64,000 bases of DNA from Curtobacterium sp. 9128 (GTDB lineage: Bacteria > Actinomycetota > Actinomycetes > Actinomycetales > Microbacteriaceae): positions 1,426,001 through 1,490,000 of the forward strand of contig NZ_LT576451.1 in assembly GCF_900086645.1 (NCBI RefSeq), given 5' to 3'. Positions 15,248 to 24,082 of this stretch are shown here, one piece after another; positions within the stretch are counted from its first letter, which is position 1; each line of letters starts with the position of its first letter. A program made the translations under genes and the position numbers. The notes under the pieces were generated by a model that did no database searches, was not told where the DNA came from, and saw only the letters and a program-made list of their open reading frames with translations.

Positions 15248-16021
15248 ATGGCCTTCAGTGGGATCGGCATCGTCGCCGGCGAACACCTGACCGATGCGGT
15301 ACGGCGAGCGGGGGCAGACCACGTCGAGCCGTCCATCAGCGGCAACCTCGTCGTCCAGGGCGACGACGGGTGGCACCGCAACGAGGCGTACGCCGGGGAG
15401 CGCTTCGGGTCGTTCGCGCTCTTCGTGCCACCGGACCTGCCGCTCCTCACGGGTGAACCCGCGGTCGTCGACGGGTACTTCCAGACGGTGCTGCCGGTCA
15501 TCGCCTCGGTCGCCGAACCCGGCGCGAAGATCGTGTTCGGCTCGGGCACGGCTCGGACCGCGCCGGAGGGGATGTCGGACGCCGATGCGCGCGCTCGGTT
15601 CGCACGCGTCGTCGGGGTCGCGCGTGACACCGCACGCGAGCACGATCTCCGCATCGTCCTGGAACCCCTGAACCGGTCCGAGACGAACCTGATCCACACC
15701 ATCGACGAGGCGGTCCGGTTCCTCGACGAGTTCACCCTCGACGAGGTGGGCGTGGTGGCCGACCTGTTCCACGTGCAGGCGGAGTCCGAGTCGTTCGACG
15801 TCGTCCGCGCGCACGGCAACCGCATCGGACACGTCCACCTCTCCGACCGCGACCGCGAGGCACCCGGTACCGGGGACTGGCCGTGGCGGGAGTTCCTCGG
15901 AGCAGTGCAGGACGGCGGCTACCGCGGCTCGGTGTCACTCGAGTGTCACTGGCCCGACGACGCCGAGCCCGCGATGACGACTGCGCTCGCCGAGGTCCGG
16001 GCGGCCGTCGTCGCGGGCTGA
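15248..16021 (+). CDS. Sugar phosphate isomerase/epimerase (xylose isomerase-like TIM barrel)
   Basis: The predicted 257-residue protein has the AP endonuclease 2/xylose isomerase-like TIM-barrel pattern. The metal-binding glutamate is in IVLEPLNRSETN, followed by VVADLFHVQAE, IGHVHLSDRD and a final SVSLECHWPDD. Enzymes of this type isomerise or epimerise ketoses or keto-acids. The start follows the CAGGAT box, six bases upstream. It converges on uxaC with a gap of six bases. GGCAAC words upstream hint that the LacI repressor could also act here, which would make this a third epimerase of the uronate regulon. Confidence 0.82.
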   Translation: MAFSGIGIVAGEHLTDAVRRAGADHVEPSISGNLVVQGDDGWHRNEAYAGERFGSFALFVPPDLPLLTGEPAVVDGYFQTVLPVIASVAEPGAKIVFGSGTARTAPEGMSDADARARFARVVGVARDTAREHDLRIVLEPLNRSETNLIHTIDEAVRFLDEFTLDEVGVVADLFHVQAESESFDVVRAHGNRIGHVHLSDRDREAPGTGDWPWREFLGAVQDGGYRGSVSLECHWPDDAEPAMTTALAEVRAAVVAG

Positions 16022-16027
16022 GGCGGC

Positions 16028-17449
16028 TCAGAGCTTGAACGTGGCCTTCGGGATGTCGGACACGATCCGGCGGGCGGTGTGGACGGCGTCCTCCTCCGAG
16101 ATCTGGTGCGTGACGACGAGTGACGCCAGGTACGCGGCGTCGGCACGACGGGCCATGTCGTGCCGCGCGGGGATGGAGCAGTACGCCCGGGTGTCGTCGA
16201 TGAACCCGGAGGTCTTCGTGAACGACGCCGAATCGGTGATCGCTGAGCGGTACCGACCGATCGCGGCCGGGGTGTCGATGAACCACCACGGCGCGCCGGC
16301 GTAGACCGCGGGGTAGAAGCCGGCGAGCGGCCCGATCTCACGGGAGAACACGGTCTCGTCGACGGTGAACAGCACGAGGTGGAACCCCGCTGCGGTGCCG
16401 AAGGACTCGAGCAGGGGCCGGAGCGGTTCGGTGAACGAGCCGACCGCCGGGAGGTCGTGCCCGGTGTCCGGTCCGAACCGCTCGAGCGTCGGCGTGTGGT
16501 GGTTCCGGATCACGCCGGGGTGGAGCTGCATGACGAGCCCGTCATCGACGCTCATCTCCGCCCAGCGGTAGAGCATGTCGTGCCGGTACGCGATCGCATC
16601 CGCGGCGGACACGTCCCCGCGGAGCGCCGCGGCGTGGATGCGCTCGCGTTCCGAGGCGGACAGCGGCGTCGATCCTGCGTCCAGCACCCCGGTGTCGGTG
16701 GCCGTCGCGCCGTGGTCGATGAAGTACTGGCGACGCGCGCGCAGTGCTGCCAGCAGCCCGTCGTGGGTTCCCGTGTCGATCCCGGCGGCCTCGCCGATCG
16801 ACGCGACCACGAGCCTCCAGTCCGACCGGGACGGGTCGAAGACGGCGTCGGCACGGAACGTCGGGACCACCCGGCCGTGGAAGGTCGGGTCGGCGGCGAG
16901 CCGCGCGTGCGCGGCGAGGTCGTCGGCCGGGCCGTCGGTGGTGGCGAGCACCTCGATGCCGAACGAGTCGAACAGGGCGCGGGGGCGGAAGCCCGGCTCG
17001 AGCAACGCCGACGCGATGTGGTCGTACTGTGCGTCGGCGTTCGCGGTCGACGGCGCCTCGGTCAGCCCGAAGACGTCGTGCAGCTCGGTCTCGAACCAGT
17101 AGCGGACCGGGGTGCCGAGGAAGTCGTCCCAGTGCGTTGCCAACTGGCGCCAGATGTCCCGACCGGCCGGCGTGTGTGCGGGGTCCCTGCCGAGCGCGGA
17201 CAGGTCGACCCCGTTCGCGTGCAGCAGTCGGAGGACGTAGTGGTCCGGCGTGATGAGGAGCGCTGCCGGGTCCGGGAACGGCTCGTCGGCGGCGATCATC
17301 GACGCGTCGACGTGGCCGTGCGGGGAGATGATCGGCGCGTCCTTGACGGCGTCGTAGACCGTGCGTGCCACTGCGGTGGCTGCCGGGTCGGCGGGGAACA
17401 GCCGGTCGGGGTGCGGCGCGAGCGTGGGCAGGGCGGCAGTGGTCATCAT
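16028..17449 (-). CDS. uxaC: Uronate (glucuronate) isomerase
   Basis: UxaC converts glucuronate to fructuronate, or galacturonate to tagaturonate, the first step of uronate breakdown. The 473-residue protein belongs to the amidohydrolase-like fold, with the metal motif SPHGHVDAS near residue 45. Family stretches include VRYWFETELHDVFGL, ATTDGPADDL, VVPTFRADAVFDP and MQLHPGVIRNHH. The start is the first of two adjacent ATGs, with AAGGAG upstream. The repressor stop codon lies within ATGATG, so lacI and uxaC are translationally coupled. Fructuronate reductase and mannonate dehydratase, the next two steps, are encoded in the divergent operon. Confidence 0.95.
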   Translation of the reverse strand: MMTTAALPTLAPHPDRLFPADPAATAVARTVYDAVKDAPIISPHGHVDASMIAADEPFPDPAALLITPDHYVLRLLHANGVDLSALGRDPAHTPAGRDIWRQLATHWDDFLGTPVRYWFETELHDVFGLTEAPSTANADAQYDHIASALLEPGFRPRALFDSFGIEVLATTDGPADDLAAHARLAADPTFHGRVVPTFRADAVFDPSRSDWRLVVASIGEAAGIDTGTHDGLLAALRARRQYFIDHGATATDTGVLDAGSTPLSASERERIHAAALRGDVSAADAIAYRHDMLYRWAEMSVDDGLVMQLHPGVIRNHHTPTLERFGPDTGHDLPAVGSFTEPLRPLLESFGTAAGFHLVLFTVDETVFSREIGPLAGFYPAVYAGAPWWFIDTPAAIGRYRSAITDSASFTKTSGFIDDTRAYCSIPARHDMARRADAAYLASLVVTHQISEEDAVHTARRIVSDIPKATFKL

Positions 17450-18531
17450 CGACTCCTTCGCGAGGACGGCGCAGACCGCGCGGACTGCGCGGGCTGCGGG
17501 GACGGTGTGGTCGGCGCGGGCCCGGTGGACTCGCGGACGGTCAGGTGGGTGGGCAGCGCGACGGCACCGCGCATGCGCTCGCCGGGGAGCTCCTCGGACG
17601 GGATCGCGCCGAGGCGCCCGAGCAGCATCGTGATCGCGACGCGGCCGGCACGTTCGATGGGCGAGGTCATCGTGGTGAGCGGCGGGTTGCAGAAGTCGGC
17701 GCCGAAGATGTCGTCGCAACCGACGATGCTCATGTCCTCGGGGACGCGGACGCCGCGTTCCCGGAGGCGACCGAGCATGCCGATGGCGATGAGGTCGTTG
17801 AAGGCGATGCACGCGGTGGCACCGGCGTTGACCGCGGCGTCGGCCGCGGCTGCGCCGGAGTCCACGAACGGCGCGTGCGGACCGATGCGGGCGACGCGGA
17901 CGTCGAGCCGCTTCGCGACGCGGACGAGCGCCCTCCAGCGACGTTCGTTCGACCACGAACTGTCCGGACCGGCGACGTAGAGGACGTCGCGGTGTCCGAG
18001 CGAGGCGAGGTGCTGCACGGCCTGCTCGACGCCGCCCGGGGTGTCGATGAGCACGGAGGGGACGCCGTTCGGACGGCGGTTGACGACGACGAGCGGGAAG
18101 CGTTCGGCGTAGCGGGCGATCTGCGTGTCGGACAGTCGCGACGCGGTGAGGACCACGCCGTCGGCCTTGGCGGAGATGGCGCTCAGCGCGGCCATCTCGG
18201 CGTCGGCCGACTCCTCGGTGTCGACGAGCAACTGCGTCCACCCCGCTGCGGCGAGCTGGTGCTGCGTGCCACGGATGACGTCGAAGTAGAAGGGGTTCGT
18301 GATGTCGGACACCAGGACGGCGACCGCGCGGGTCCGGCCGGACGTCAGTGCCCTGGCCTGCGAGTTCGGGACGTAGCCGAGCTCCCGCGCGGCCTGCTGG
18401 ATGCGTTGCTGCGTCGCGCGGTTGACGCGGTCTGGCAGGGACAGCGCGCGGGAGACGGTGGACGGGGCGACCCCGGTGGCGTCCGCCACGTCACGGATCG
18501 TGACCCGGCGCGACGTGTCGATCTCGGTCAC
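17446..18531 (-). CDS. LacI-family transcriptional regulator of the uronate genes
   Basis: The 361-residue protein has a LacI helix-turn-helix and hinge at its N-terminus (VTIRDVADATGVAPSTVSRA, then ARELGYVPNSQARALTSGR). A periplasmic-binding-like effector domain follows (ITNPFYFDVIRGTQHQL, VVNRRPNGVPSVLID, IVGCDDIFGADFCNP). The GTG start at 18531 has GGAGG five bases upstream. The gene lies between uxaC and the ABC transporter operon, and a large palindrome occupies the divergent promoter region. It therefore probably represses both transcription units, with a uronate or a pathway intermediate as inducer. The effector is not known. Confidence 0.94.
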   Translation of the reverse strand: MTEIDTSRRVTIRDVADATGVAPSTVSRALSLPDRVNRATQQRIQQAARELGYVPNSQARALTSGRTRAVAVLVSDITNPFYFDVIRGTQHQLAAAGWTQLLVDTEESADAEMAALSAISAKADGVVLTASRLSDTQIARYAERFPLVVVNRRPNGVPSVLIDTPGGVEQAVQHLASLGHRDVLYVAGPDSSWSNERRWRALVRVAKRLDVRVARIGPHAPFVDSGAAAADAAVNAGATACIAFNDLIAIGMLGRLRERGVRVPEDMSIVGCDDIFGADFCNPPLTTMTSPIERAGRVAITMLLGRLGAIPSEELPGERMRGAVALPTHLTVRESTGPAPTTPSPQPAQSARSAPSSRRSR

Positions 18532-18591
18532 GCAACCTCCAACGGTGAACCCGGTGCGACGGTGCATCGGTGACCCGAAGCTATTCGGGTC

Positions 18592-18627
18592 TGGCAACAA
18601 GTGGCAACCGGTTGCCGGATGTTGCCA
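18592..18627. promoter_or_regulatory. Nested LacI-type operator in the divergent promoter region
   Basis: GGCAACCGGTTGCC (18603-18616) is a perfect palindrome. A second pair, TGGCAAC (18592-18598) and GTTGCCA (18621-18627), is exactly centred on the same point. The operator overlaps probable divergent promoters: plus strand TTGCCG (18612-18617), 17 bases, GACAGT (18635-18640); minus strand TTGCCA (18607-18602) with TAGCTT about 18 bases on. A repressor bound here would block both. Confidence 0.75.
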
Positions 18628-18694
18628 CCAGCGAGACAGTGGTGGACGTCCCGAGCAGCGCCGCTCGGGAGGAGGTCTCGAGGAGGAAACCCCC

Positions 18695-20035
18695 ATGAAG
18701 CGACGGACCCTGATCGGTTCCGCGGTCGTGGTCGCCCTCGCCGCACTGTCCCTGCAGGGGTGTGCGGTCGTGAACGGCAGCGGCGACGACCCGAACACCC
18801 TCCGCGTGATGATGGGCGCGGACACCACCTACCCCAAGGAACGCAAGCAGTGGCAGCAGGACACCGCCGCTGCGTTCAAGCGGACGACGGGCGCGGACAT
18901 CCAGTGGGAGACGTACTCGTCCGCACAGGAAGAGCTCACCGCGATCCAGACGAGCGTCATCTCCGGCCAGGGCCCCGACGTGTACGCCATCGGCACGACG
19001 TTCACCCCCACCGCGTACGCCACCGGCGCGTTCGTCGAGATGGGCGAGAAGCAGTGGGACGCCGTCGGCGGCAAGGACCGGTTCGACCCGGCGTCCCTCG
19101 GCATCTCCGGACCGAGCGCCTCGAAGCAGATCGGCATCCCGCTCGCCAGCCGCCCGTTCGTGATGGCCGTCAACAAGGACCTCCTCGCGCAGGCCGGCAT
19201 CACGGAGATGCCGACCACCTGGGACCAGCTCACCGAGGACGCCAAGGCCACCACCGGTGACGGGCACTACGGCATGGCGGTCGCGTACGCGGACGGCTTC
19301 GACCCGTGGAAGTTCGTGTGGGGGATGGCCCAGAACGCCGGCAACACGATCGTCGACGGGCAGAAGGCCGAGATCGACACCAAGGCCGTGCAGGACGCCT
19401 ACCGCACCTACTTCGACTGGGTGACGAAGGACGGCGTCGTCGACAAGGCGGGGATCGGCTGGAACAACGCCCAGGCCCTCGCGCAGTTCGCCGACGGCAA
19501 GGCCGCGTTCTTCCCGATGACCACGACCACCGCGATCAACTCGTTCAAGAACACGAAGGTCGACGGCAAGTACGAGTTCGCGCTGCTGCCGACCGTGCCG
19601 CCGGGAGCGACCGAGCGTCCCGCAGACGGGATCGACGCCGCGAGCATCCTCTCCGGTGACAACTTCGTCGTCGCCGACTACGGCAAGAAGCAGGACCTGT
19701 CGTTCCAGTTCGTCAAGCAGACAACTTCGAAGCAGGCCCAGCTCGAGTACTACCGGCTGTTCGGCCAGCTGCCGACGAACGCCGCCGCCGCGGCCGAGCT
19801 CGCCGCGCAGGAACCCACCCTGAAACCGATCATCGACGCCGGGAAGCTCTCGAAGCCCACCGCCTTCACCGGCGCGTGGTCGGACATCCAGCTGTCGCTC
19901 GTCGACGTCGTCGTGCAGTCCATCCCGTCGCTGAAGAGCGGCGAGGTCACCGACGACCAGCTCCGGAAGCGCCTGCAGGACGCGCAGAAGGACGCCCAGT
20001 CCACGTTGAACCGTCAGAAGAACGGAGGTCTGTGA
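18695..20035 (+). CDS. ABC transporter substrate-binding lipoprotein (sugar type, CUT1-like)
   Basis: This 446-residue protein captures a sugar outside the membrane and delivers it to the permeases encoded next. The N-terminus is a lipoprotein signal peptide (MKRRTLIG, hydrophobic stretch, LQGC lipobox with cysteine near residue 22). The body resembles extracellular solute-binding family 1 proteins (GQGPDVYAIG, AGITEMPTTWDQLTEDAK, DGKAAFFPM, then SGDNFVVADYGKK). AGGAGG at 18681-18686 supports the start. The stop overlaps the next start by one base (TGATG). Context points to uronic acids or uronate-containing oligosaccharides as ligand; this is inferred. Confidence 0.92.
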   Translation: MKRRTLIGSAVVVALAALSLQGCAVVNGSGDDPNTLRVMMGADTTYPKERKQWQQDTAAAFKRTTGADIQWETYSSAQEELTAIQTSVISGQGPDVYAIGTTFTPTAYATGAFVEMGEKQWDAVGGKDRFDPASLGISGPSASKQIGIPLASRPFVMAVNKDLLAQAGITEMPTTWDQLTEDAKATTGDGHYGMAVAYADGFDPWKFVWGMAQNAGNTIVDGQKAEIDTKAVQDAYRTYFDWVTKDGVVDKAGIGWNNAQALAQFADGKAAFFPMTTTTAINSFKNTKVDGKYEFALLPTVPPGATERPADGIDAASILSGDNFVVADYGKKQDLSFQFVKQTTSKQAQLEYYRLFGQLPTNAAAAAELAAQEPTLKPIIDAGKLSKPTAFTGAWSDIQLSLVDVVVQSIPSLKSGEVTDDQLRKRLQDAQKDAQSTLNRQKNGGL

Positions 20036-21021
20036 TGACCGCCACACAGACCAGGCCGCCCGCGGCGACGGACCGACCGGTCCGCCCGCACGGCAAGACG
20101 CCGCTGTACAAGAAGGAACGTCCGCTCTGGATGCTCCTCCCCGGCGGCGTCCTCATGCTCGCCGTCATCGTGGTACCGCTCCTGGTGGGCGTCTTCATCG
20201 CGATGCTCGACCTCGACCAGTACACGCTCCGCCAGTGGTTCAGCGCCCCGTTCGTCGGGTTCGCGAACTTCGCCGAGGCGATCACCGACTCGCCGCTCCT
20301 GCACTCGATCTGGATCTCGGCGTCCCTTGCGGTGCTCGTGACCGCCGTGACCGTGCCGATCGGGGTCGCTGCGGCGATCTCCACGCAGAACCGGTTCCCC
20401 GGCCGCGGCCTCGTCCGCTCGATCTACCTGATCCCGTACGTGCTGCCCGCGTTCGTCGTCGGCACCTTCTTCCGGACGATGCTGCAGCCACAGGGCGTCG
20501 TGAACGCGATCTTCCACACCGACGTCCTCTGGCTCAACGGATCGGCGTCCTACTGGGCCCTCGCCGCGGTCATGGTCTGGACGTCGTGGCCGTTCGTGTA
20601 CCTGCTCAGCCTGGCGGGCCTCCAGGCGGTGGACCTCGAGGTCCATGAAGCCGCGTCGCTCGACGGGGCGACCTGGTGGATCAAGCTGCGCTACGTGATC
20701 TTCCCGTACCTCCGTGGGCCGCTCAGCCTCGCGGTCATCATCGCGATCCTGCACAACATCAACAACTTCACGTTGCCGTTCGTCCTGTTCGGCATCCCGC
20801 TGCCCTCGAGCGTCGAGGTCATGCCGGTCCTGACGTACATCGCGAGCTTCCAGTCGTTCCGTTTCGGGCTCTCCGCGGCGATGGCGATCTGCTCGCTGGT
20901 GATCGTCGCCATCCCGTTGTTCGTCTACCTGCGGGCGGTCCAGCTCGACACCGGTGACGACGCCCGTCCCAGCCGCGGGCAGCGCAGGCTGCAGCGCCAG
21001 CAGACAGGAGCAGCAGCATGA
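20035..21021 (+). CDS. ABC sugar transporter permease, MalF/UgpA-like
   Basis: This is a 328-residue inner-membrane permease with about six hydrophobic segments. The cytoplasmic EAA loop that docks the ATPase is visible as EAASLDGATWWIKLRYVIFP. The family N-terminus (LWMLLPGGVLMLAVIVVPLL) supports the start at 20035, which overlaps the lipoprotein stop and has GGAGG nearby. It works with the second permease and the binding protein. No ATPase gene is present in the operon, so a shared ATPase of the MsmK/UgpC kind encoded elsewhere is presumed. Confidence 0.93.
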   Translation: MTATQTRPPAATDRPVRPHGKTPLYKKERPLWMLLPGGVLMLAVIVVPLLVGVFIAMLDLDQYTLRQWFSAPFVGFANFAEAITDSPLLHSIWISASLAVLVTAVTVPIGVAAAISTQNRFPGRGLVRSIYLIPYVLPAFVVGTFFRTMLQPQGVVNAIFHTDVLWLNGSASYWALAAVMVWTSWPFVYLLSLAGLQAVDLEVHEAASLDGATWWIKLRYVIFPYLRGPLSLAVIIAILHNINNFTLPFVLFGIPLPSSVEVMPVLTYIASFQSFRFGLSAAMAICSLVIVAIPLFVYLRAVQLDTGDDARPSRGQRRLQRQQTGAAA

Positions 21022-21968
21022 GCGCGTTCACGTCCAGCCGGACCCGCCCGACCGCGACGCTCACCGAGAGCATCACCTCGCAGGGCGGCGCGAAGCGCCA
21101 CAAGCGCCCGTACGACACCGACGTCACGCGGCTGCTCCCTCGGTGGCTGCTGATCACCGTGATCGCCGTCATCATCGCGTTCATCGCCGTCCCGGTGCTC
21201 TACATCCTCTTCGGGTCGGTGAACTCGGACGTCGCGGTCGCTCGCGGCGAGTACTTCCCGACCGAGTTCACCCTGGCGAACTACGTCAACATCTGGTCCA
21301 CCGTCGCCCTCGGCACCGGCCTGCTCAACAGCATCCTGACTGCTGGGGCCGTCGCCGTCGCGAGTGCCGCGCTGGCCGTGTCCACCGCCTACGTGCTCGT
21401 CCGGTTCCGGTTCCTCGGACGCCTGACGTTCCTCCGCGGTCTACTCGCGCTGCAGTCGATCCCGGGCACGCTCCTGCTCCTGCCGGTGTTCGTGGTGTTC
21501 TCGAACATCGCGAGCGCCACGGGTGTGCAGATCATCGGCACGCGGTGGGGCCTGTTCGTCACGTACCTGACGTTCGCGCTGCCGTTCTCGACGTGGGTGA
21601 TGGTGACGTACCTCCGCGGGCTGCCGAAGGAACTCGAGGAAGCCGCCCGCATCGACGGTGCCTCGTCGACGAAGATCCTCACGAAGATCGTGCTGCCGCT
21701 GTCGTGGCCCGGCATCGTCGTGTCCGCGATCTTCGCCTTCCTGCTCGGCTGGAACGACGTCCTGTTCTCCACGATCATGACGACCCCGAACACCCGCACC
21801 GTCGCCGTCGTGCTGCAGGTGCTCGGCACCGCGCAAGAGGGCGGGGCCGTCCCGATCTACGGCCAGATGATGGCCGCCTCGATCGTGTGCGCCGCACCCG
21901 TGGTCGCGCTCTACCTGATCTTCCAGCGCTACTTGGTCGGCGGTCTGACTGCCGGCTCCGTCAAGTAG
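21018..21968 (+). CDS. ABC sugar transporter permease, MalG/UgpE-like
   Basis: This is the second permease, 316 residues, with about six membrane segments and an EAA loop in LEEAARIDGASSTKILTKIV. The C-terminus RYLVGGLTAGSVK is typical of MalG-type subunits. Its ATG overlaps the previous stop (ATGA). An 81-base gap follows before the next gene and holds a family A half-copy (GACTGGAGGC, near 21989); it is the only real break in the operon. Downstream genes probably remain in the same transcript, since no hairpin or clear promoter is seen. Confidence 0.93.
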   Translation: MSAFTSSRTRPTATLTESITSQGGAKRHKRPYDTDVTRLLPRWLLITVIAVIIAFIAVPVLYILFGSVNSDVAVARGEYFPTEFTLANYVNIWSTVALGTGLLNSILTAGAVAVASAALAVSTAYVLVRFRFLGRLTFLRGLLALQSIPGTLLLLPVFVVFSNIASATGVQIIGTRWGLFVTYLTFALPFSTWVMVTYLRGLPKELEEAARIDGASSTKILTKIVLPLSWPGIVVSAIFAFLLGWNDVLFSTIMTTPNTRTVAVVLQVLGTAQEGGAVPIYGQMMAASIVCAAPVVALYLIFQRYLVGGLTAGSVK

Positions 21969-22049
21969 CACCAGTTGTCCACAGATCGGACTGGAGGCCC
22001 GGCGCGCGTCCGCCCCGTCGGTCACCCTGGTCTTCATGAAGGGAACGAA

Positions 22050-22901
22050 ATGACCCAGCCCACGTCTGCACAGCCCAGTTGGGAGCTCAGCGGCTTCGGC
22101 GACGAGATCGACGCCGACCCCGCGATCCAGGTCGCTGTCCTCCAGGCGCTCGGTGCGAGCGCGATCGAGGTCCGCAGCGCATGGGGGGTGAACGTCGTCG
22201 ACCTCGACGAGGACCAGCTCGCCGGGCTGCACCGCCTGTTCGAGGAGCGTGGGCAGACCGTCTCCGCGATCGCCTCGCCGATCGGCAAGGTGTCCGTCGA
22301 CGAGCCCGTCGAGCACGAGGTCGAGCGGCTCGGTCGCGCGATCCGCGCTGCCCACGCGCTCGGCACGAAGTACATCCGGATCTTCTCGTTCTACTACGAA
22401 GGCCGCACCGCGGAGAGCGTCCGCGACGCCGTCCTGACCCGGATGCGGGCGCTCGCCGACCTCGCTTCTCGCGAAGGGGTCGTGCTCCTCCACGAGAACG
22501 AGAAGGACATCTACGGCGACATCCCATCGCGCGTGCTCGACATCGTCGAGAGCGTCGGATCACCGGCGCTCCGACTGGCCTGGGACAACGCGAACTACGT
22601 GCAGTGCGGCGTCAAGCCCTTCACCGACGGCTGGGCGCAGCTCGCGCCGTACGTCGACTACCTGCAGGTCAAGGACGCCGTCGCCGCCGACTCGTCGGTG
22701 GTGCCGGCCGGGGACGGCGACGGGGAACTCCTCGAGACCCTGACGGCCCTGCGCGACGCCGGGTACACCGGGTACGCGTCCCTCGAACCGCACCTCAGCG
22801 ACTTCACCTCCCTCGGCGGGTTCTCCGGGCCCGCCGCGTTCGGCCGCGCCGGACGAGCCCTCCGGAAGCTCACCGACCAGATCGGAGTCACCCTGCGATG
22901 A
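22050..22901 (+). CDS. Sugar phosphate isomerase/epimerase (TIM barrel)
   Basis: The 283-residue protein belongs to the xylose isomerase-like TIM-barrel group. Supporting stretches are ALGASAIEVRSAWG, KYIRIFSFYYEGR, the metal glutamate region VVLLHENEKDIYGD, LAWDNANYVQCG and YLQVKDAV. The ATG at 22050 is preceded by AAGGGAACG. The stop overlaps the next gene by four bases. It probably interconverts a sugar acid or ketose in the uronate pathway, or prepares unusual uronides together with the neighbouring Gfo/Idh oxidoreductase. The exact reaction is unknown. Confidence 0.87.
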   Translation: MTQPTSAQPSWELSGFGDEIDADPAIQVAVLQALGASAIEVRSAWGVNVVDLDEDQLAGLHRLFEERGQTVSAIASPIGKVSVDEPVEHEVERLGRAIRAAHALGTKYIRIFSFYYEGRTAESVRDAVLTRMRALADLASREGVVLLHENEKDIYGDIPSRVLDIVESVGSPALRLAWDNANYVQCGVKPFTDGWAQLAPYVDYLQVKDAVAADSSVVPAGDGDGELLETLTALRDAGYTGYASLEPHLSDFTSLGGFSGPAAFGRAGRALRKLTDQIGVTLR

Positions 22902-24082
22902 CCACCCCACTGAAGCTGGCAGTCGTCGGCGCCGGCGTGATCGGACGCCACCACGCCCGTGTCGCCCTCGCGAACCCTGACCTCGACGTCGTCGCCCTCG
23001 TCGACGCCTTCCCGGCAGCGGCGACGAGCGCCGCCGACGAGATCGAGGCATCAGGCGCGCCCCGGCCGCTCACCACCGAGACCATCGAGGAAGCGATCGC
23101 CCAGACCGACATCGACGTCGTCGCGATCTGCTCTCCGTCCGGCATGCACGTCGCGCTCGCCGAAGCCGCGCTGTCGAAGGGCAAGCACGTCGTCATCGAG
23201 AAGCCCCTCGACACGACCATGCCCCGCGCCCGCGAGATCGCGCGCCTGGCCGCTGATGCGAAGGGTCGCGGGCTCGTCGTCAGCGTCATCAGCCAGCACC
23301 GGTTCGACCCCGCATCGCAGGCCGTCGCGACCGCGGCGCACGGCGGCGGGTTCGGTCGCGTGACCTCCGGTGTGGCGAGCGTCGCCTGGTACCGGTCGCA
23401 GGGCTACTACGACTCCGGTGACTGGCGCGGCACCTGGGAGCTCGACGGCGGCGGCGCGGTGATGAACCAGGGCGTGCACACCGTCGACCTCCTCGTGTGG
23501 ACGCTCGGTCGCCCGGTGGAGATCTCCGCCCAGGTCGGCCTGCTCGCACACGACCGGATCGAGGTCGAGGACACCGCGGTCGCCACCGTGCGCTTCGACA
23601 ACGGTGCCCTCGGTGTCATCCACTGCACCACGGCGGCCTACCCTGGACTCTCCGCCCGCTACGCGATCTACGGCACGCACGGGTCGGCCATCGTCGATGA
23701 TGACCGGCTGGCGTACTTCCACGTCGCGCCGGACGCCGCGACGCTGGAGTCGGCGTCCACCACGGCGAACGCCACCGCGGTCGCCGACGCGGTCGACCAG
23801 AAGTCCGAGATCGTCGCACCCGAGCACGTGGTCGGCGGCCCGCAAGAGCCCGAGCACTTCCTCGCCGGCCACGGTCGGCAGTACGCGGACATCGTCGCGG
23901 CCATCCGTGACGGCCGGGAGCCCGGCGTGACGGTCGACGCCGCGCTGGTGTCGCTCGCCACCGTCCGCGGGCTGTACGTCAGCGCGACGCTCGGGCAGCC
24001 CGTGCGGATCGACGACGTGATCGACGGCAAGTACGACGACGTCGTCCCGGTCGTCGCAGCAACCGAAGGAGCCACCCGATGA
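22898..24082 (+). CDS. Gfo/Idh/MocA family oxidoreductase
   Basis: The 394-residue protein has an N-terminal Rossmann domain (LAVVGAGVIGRHHARVA) with the family signature VIEKPLDT near residue 105. The C-terminal alpha/beta domain includes the likely catalytic stretch GGGAVMNQGVHTVDLL. Such enzymes oxidise or reduce a sugar hydroxyl with NAD(P), often in tandem with TIM-barrel isomerases. It overlaps both neighbours (ATGA at each end) and sits between two such isomerases. A plausible role is redox-assisted epimerisation or deglycosylation of a uronate conjugate. This is inferred from context only. Confidence 0.92.
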   Translation: MTTPLKLAVVGAGVIGRHHARVALANPDLDVVALVDAFPAAATSAADEIEASGAPRPLTTETIEEAIAQTDIDVVAICSPSGMHVALAEAALSKGKHVVIEKPLDTTMPRAREIARLAADAKGRGLVVSVISQHRFDPASQAVATAAHGGGFGRVTSGVASVAWYRSQGYYDSGDWRGTWELDGGGAVMNQGVHTVDLLVWTLGRPVEISAQVGLLAHDRIEVEDTAVATVRFDNGALGVIHCTTAAYPGLSARYAIYGTHGSAIVDDDRLAYFHVAPDAATLESASTTANATAVADAVDQKSEIVAPEHVVGGPQEPEHFLAGHGRQYADIVAAIRDGREPGVTVDAALVSLATVRGLYVSATLGQPVRIDDVIDGKYDDVVPVVAATEGATR

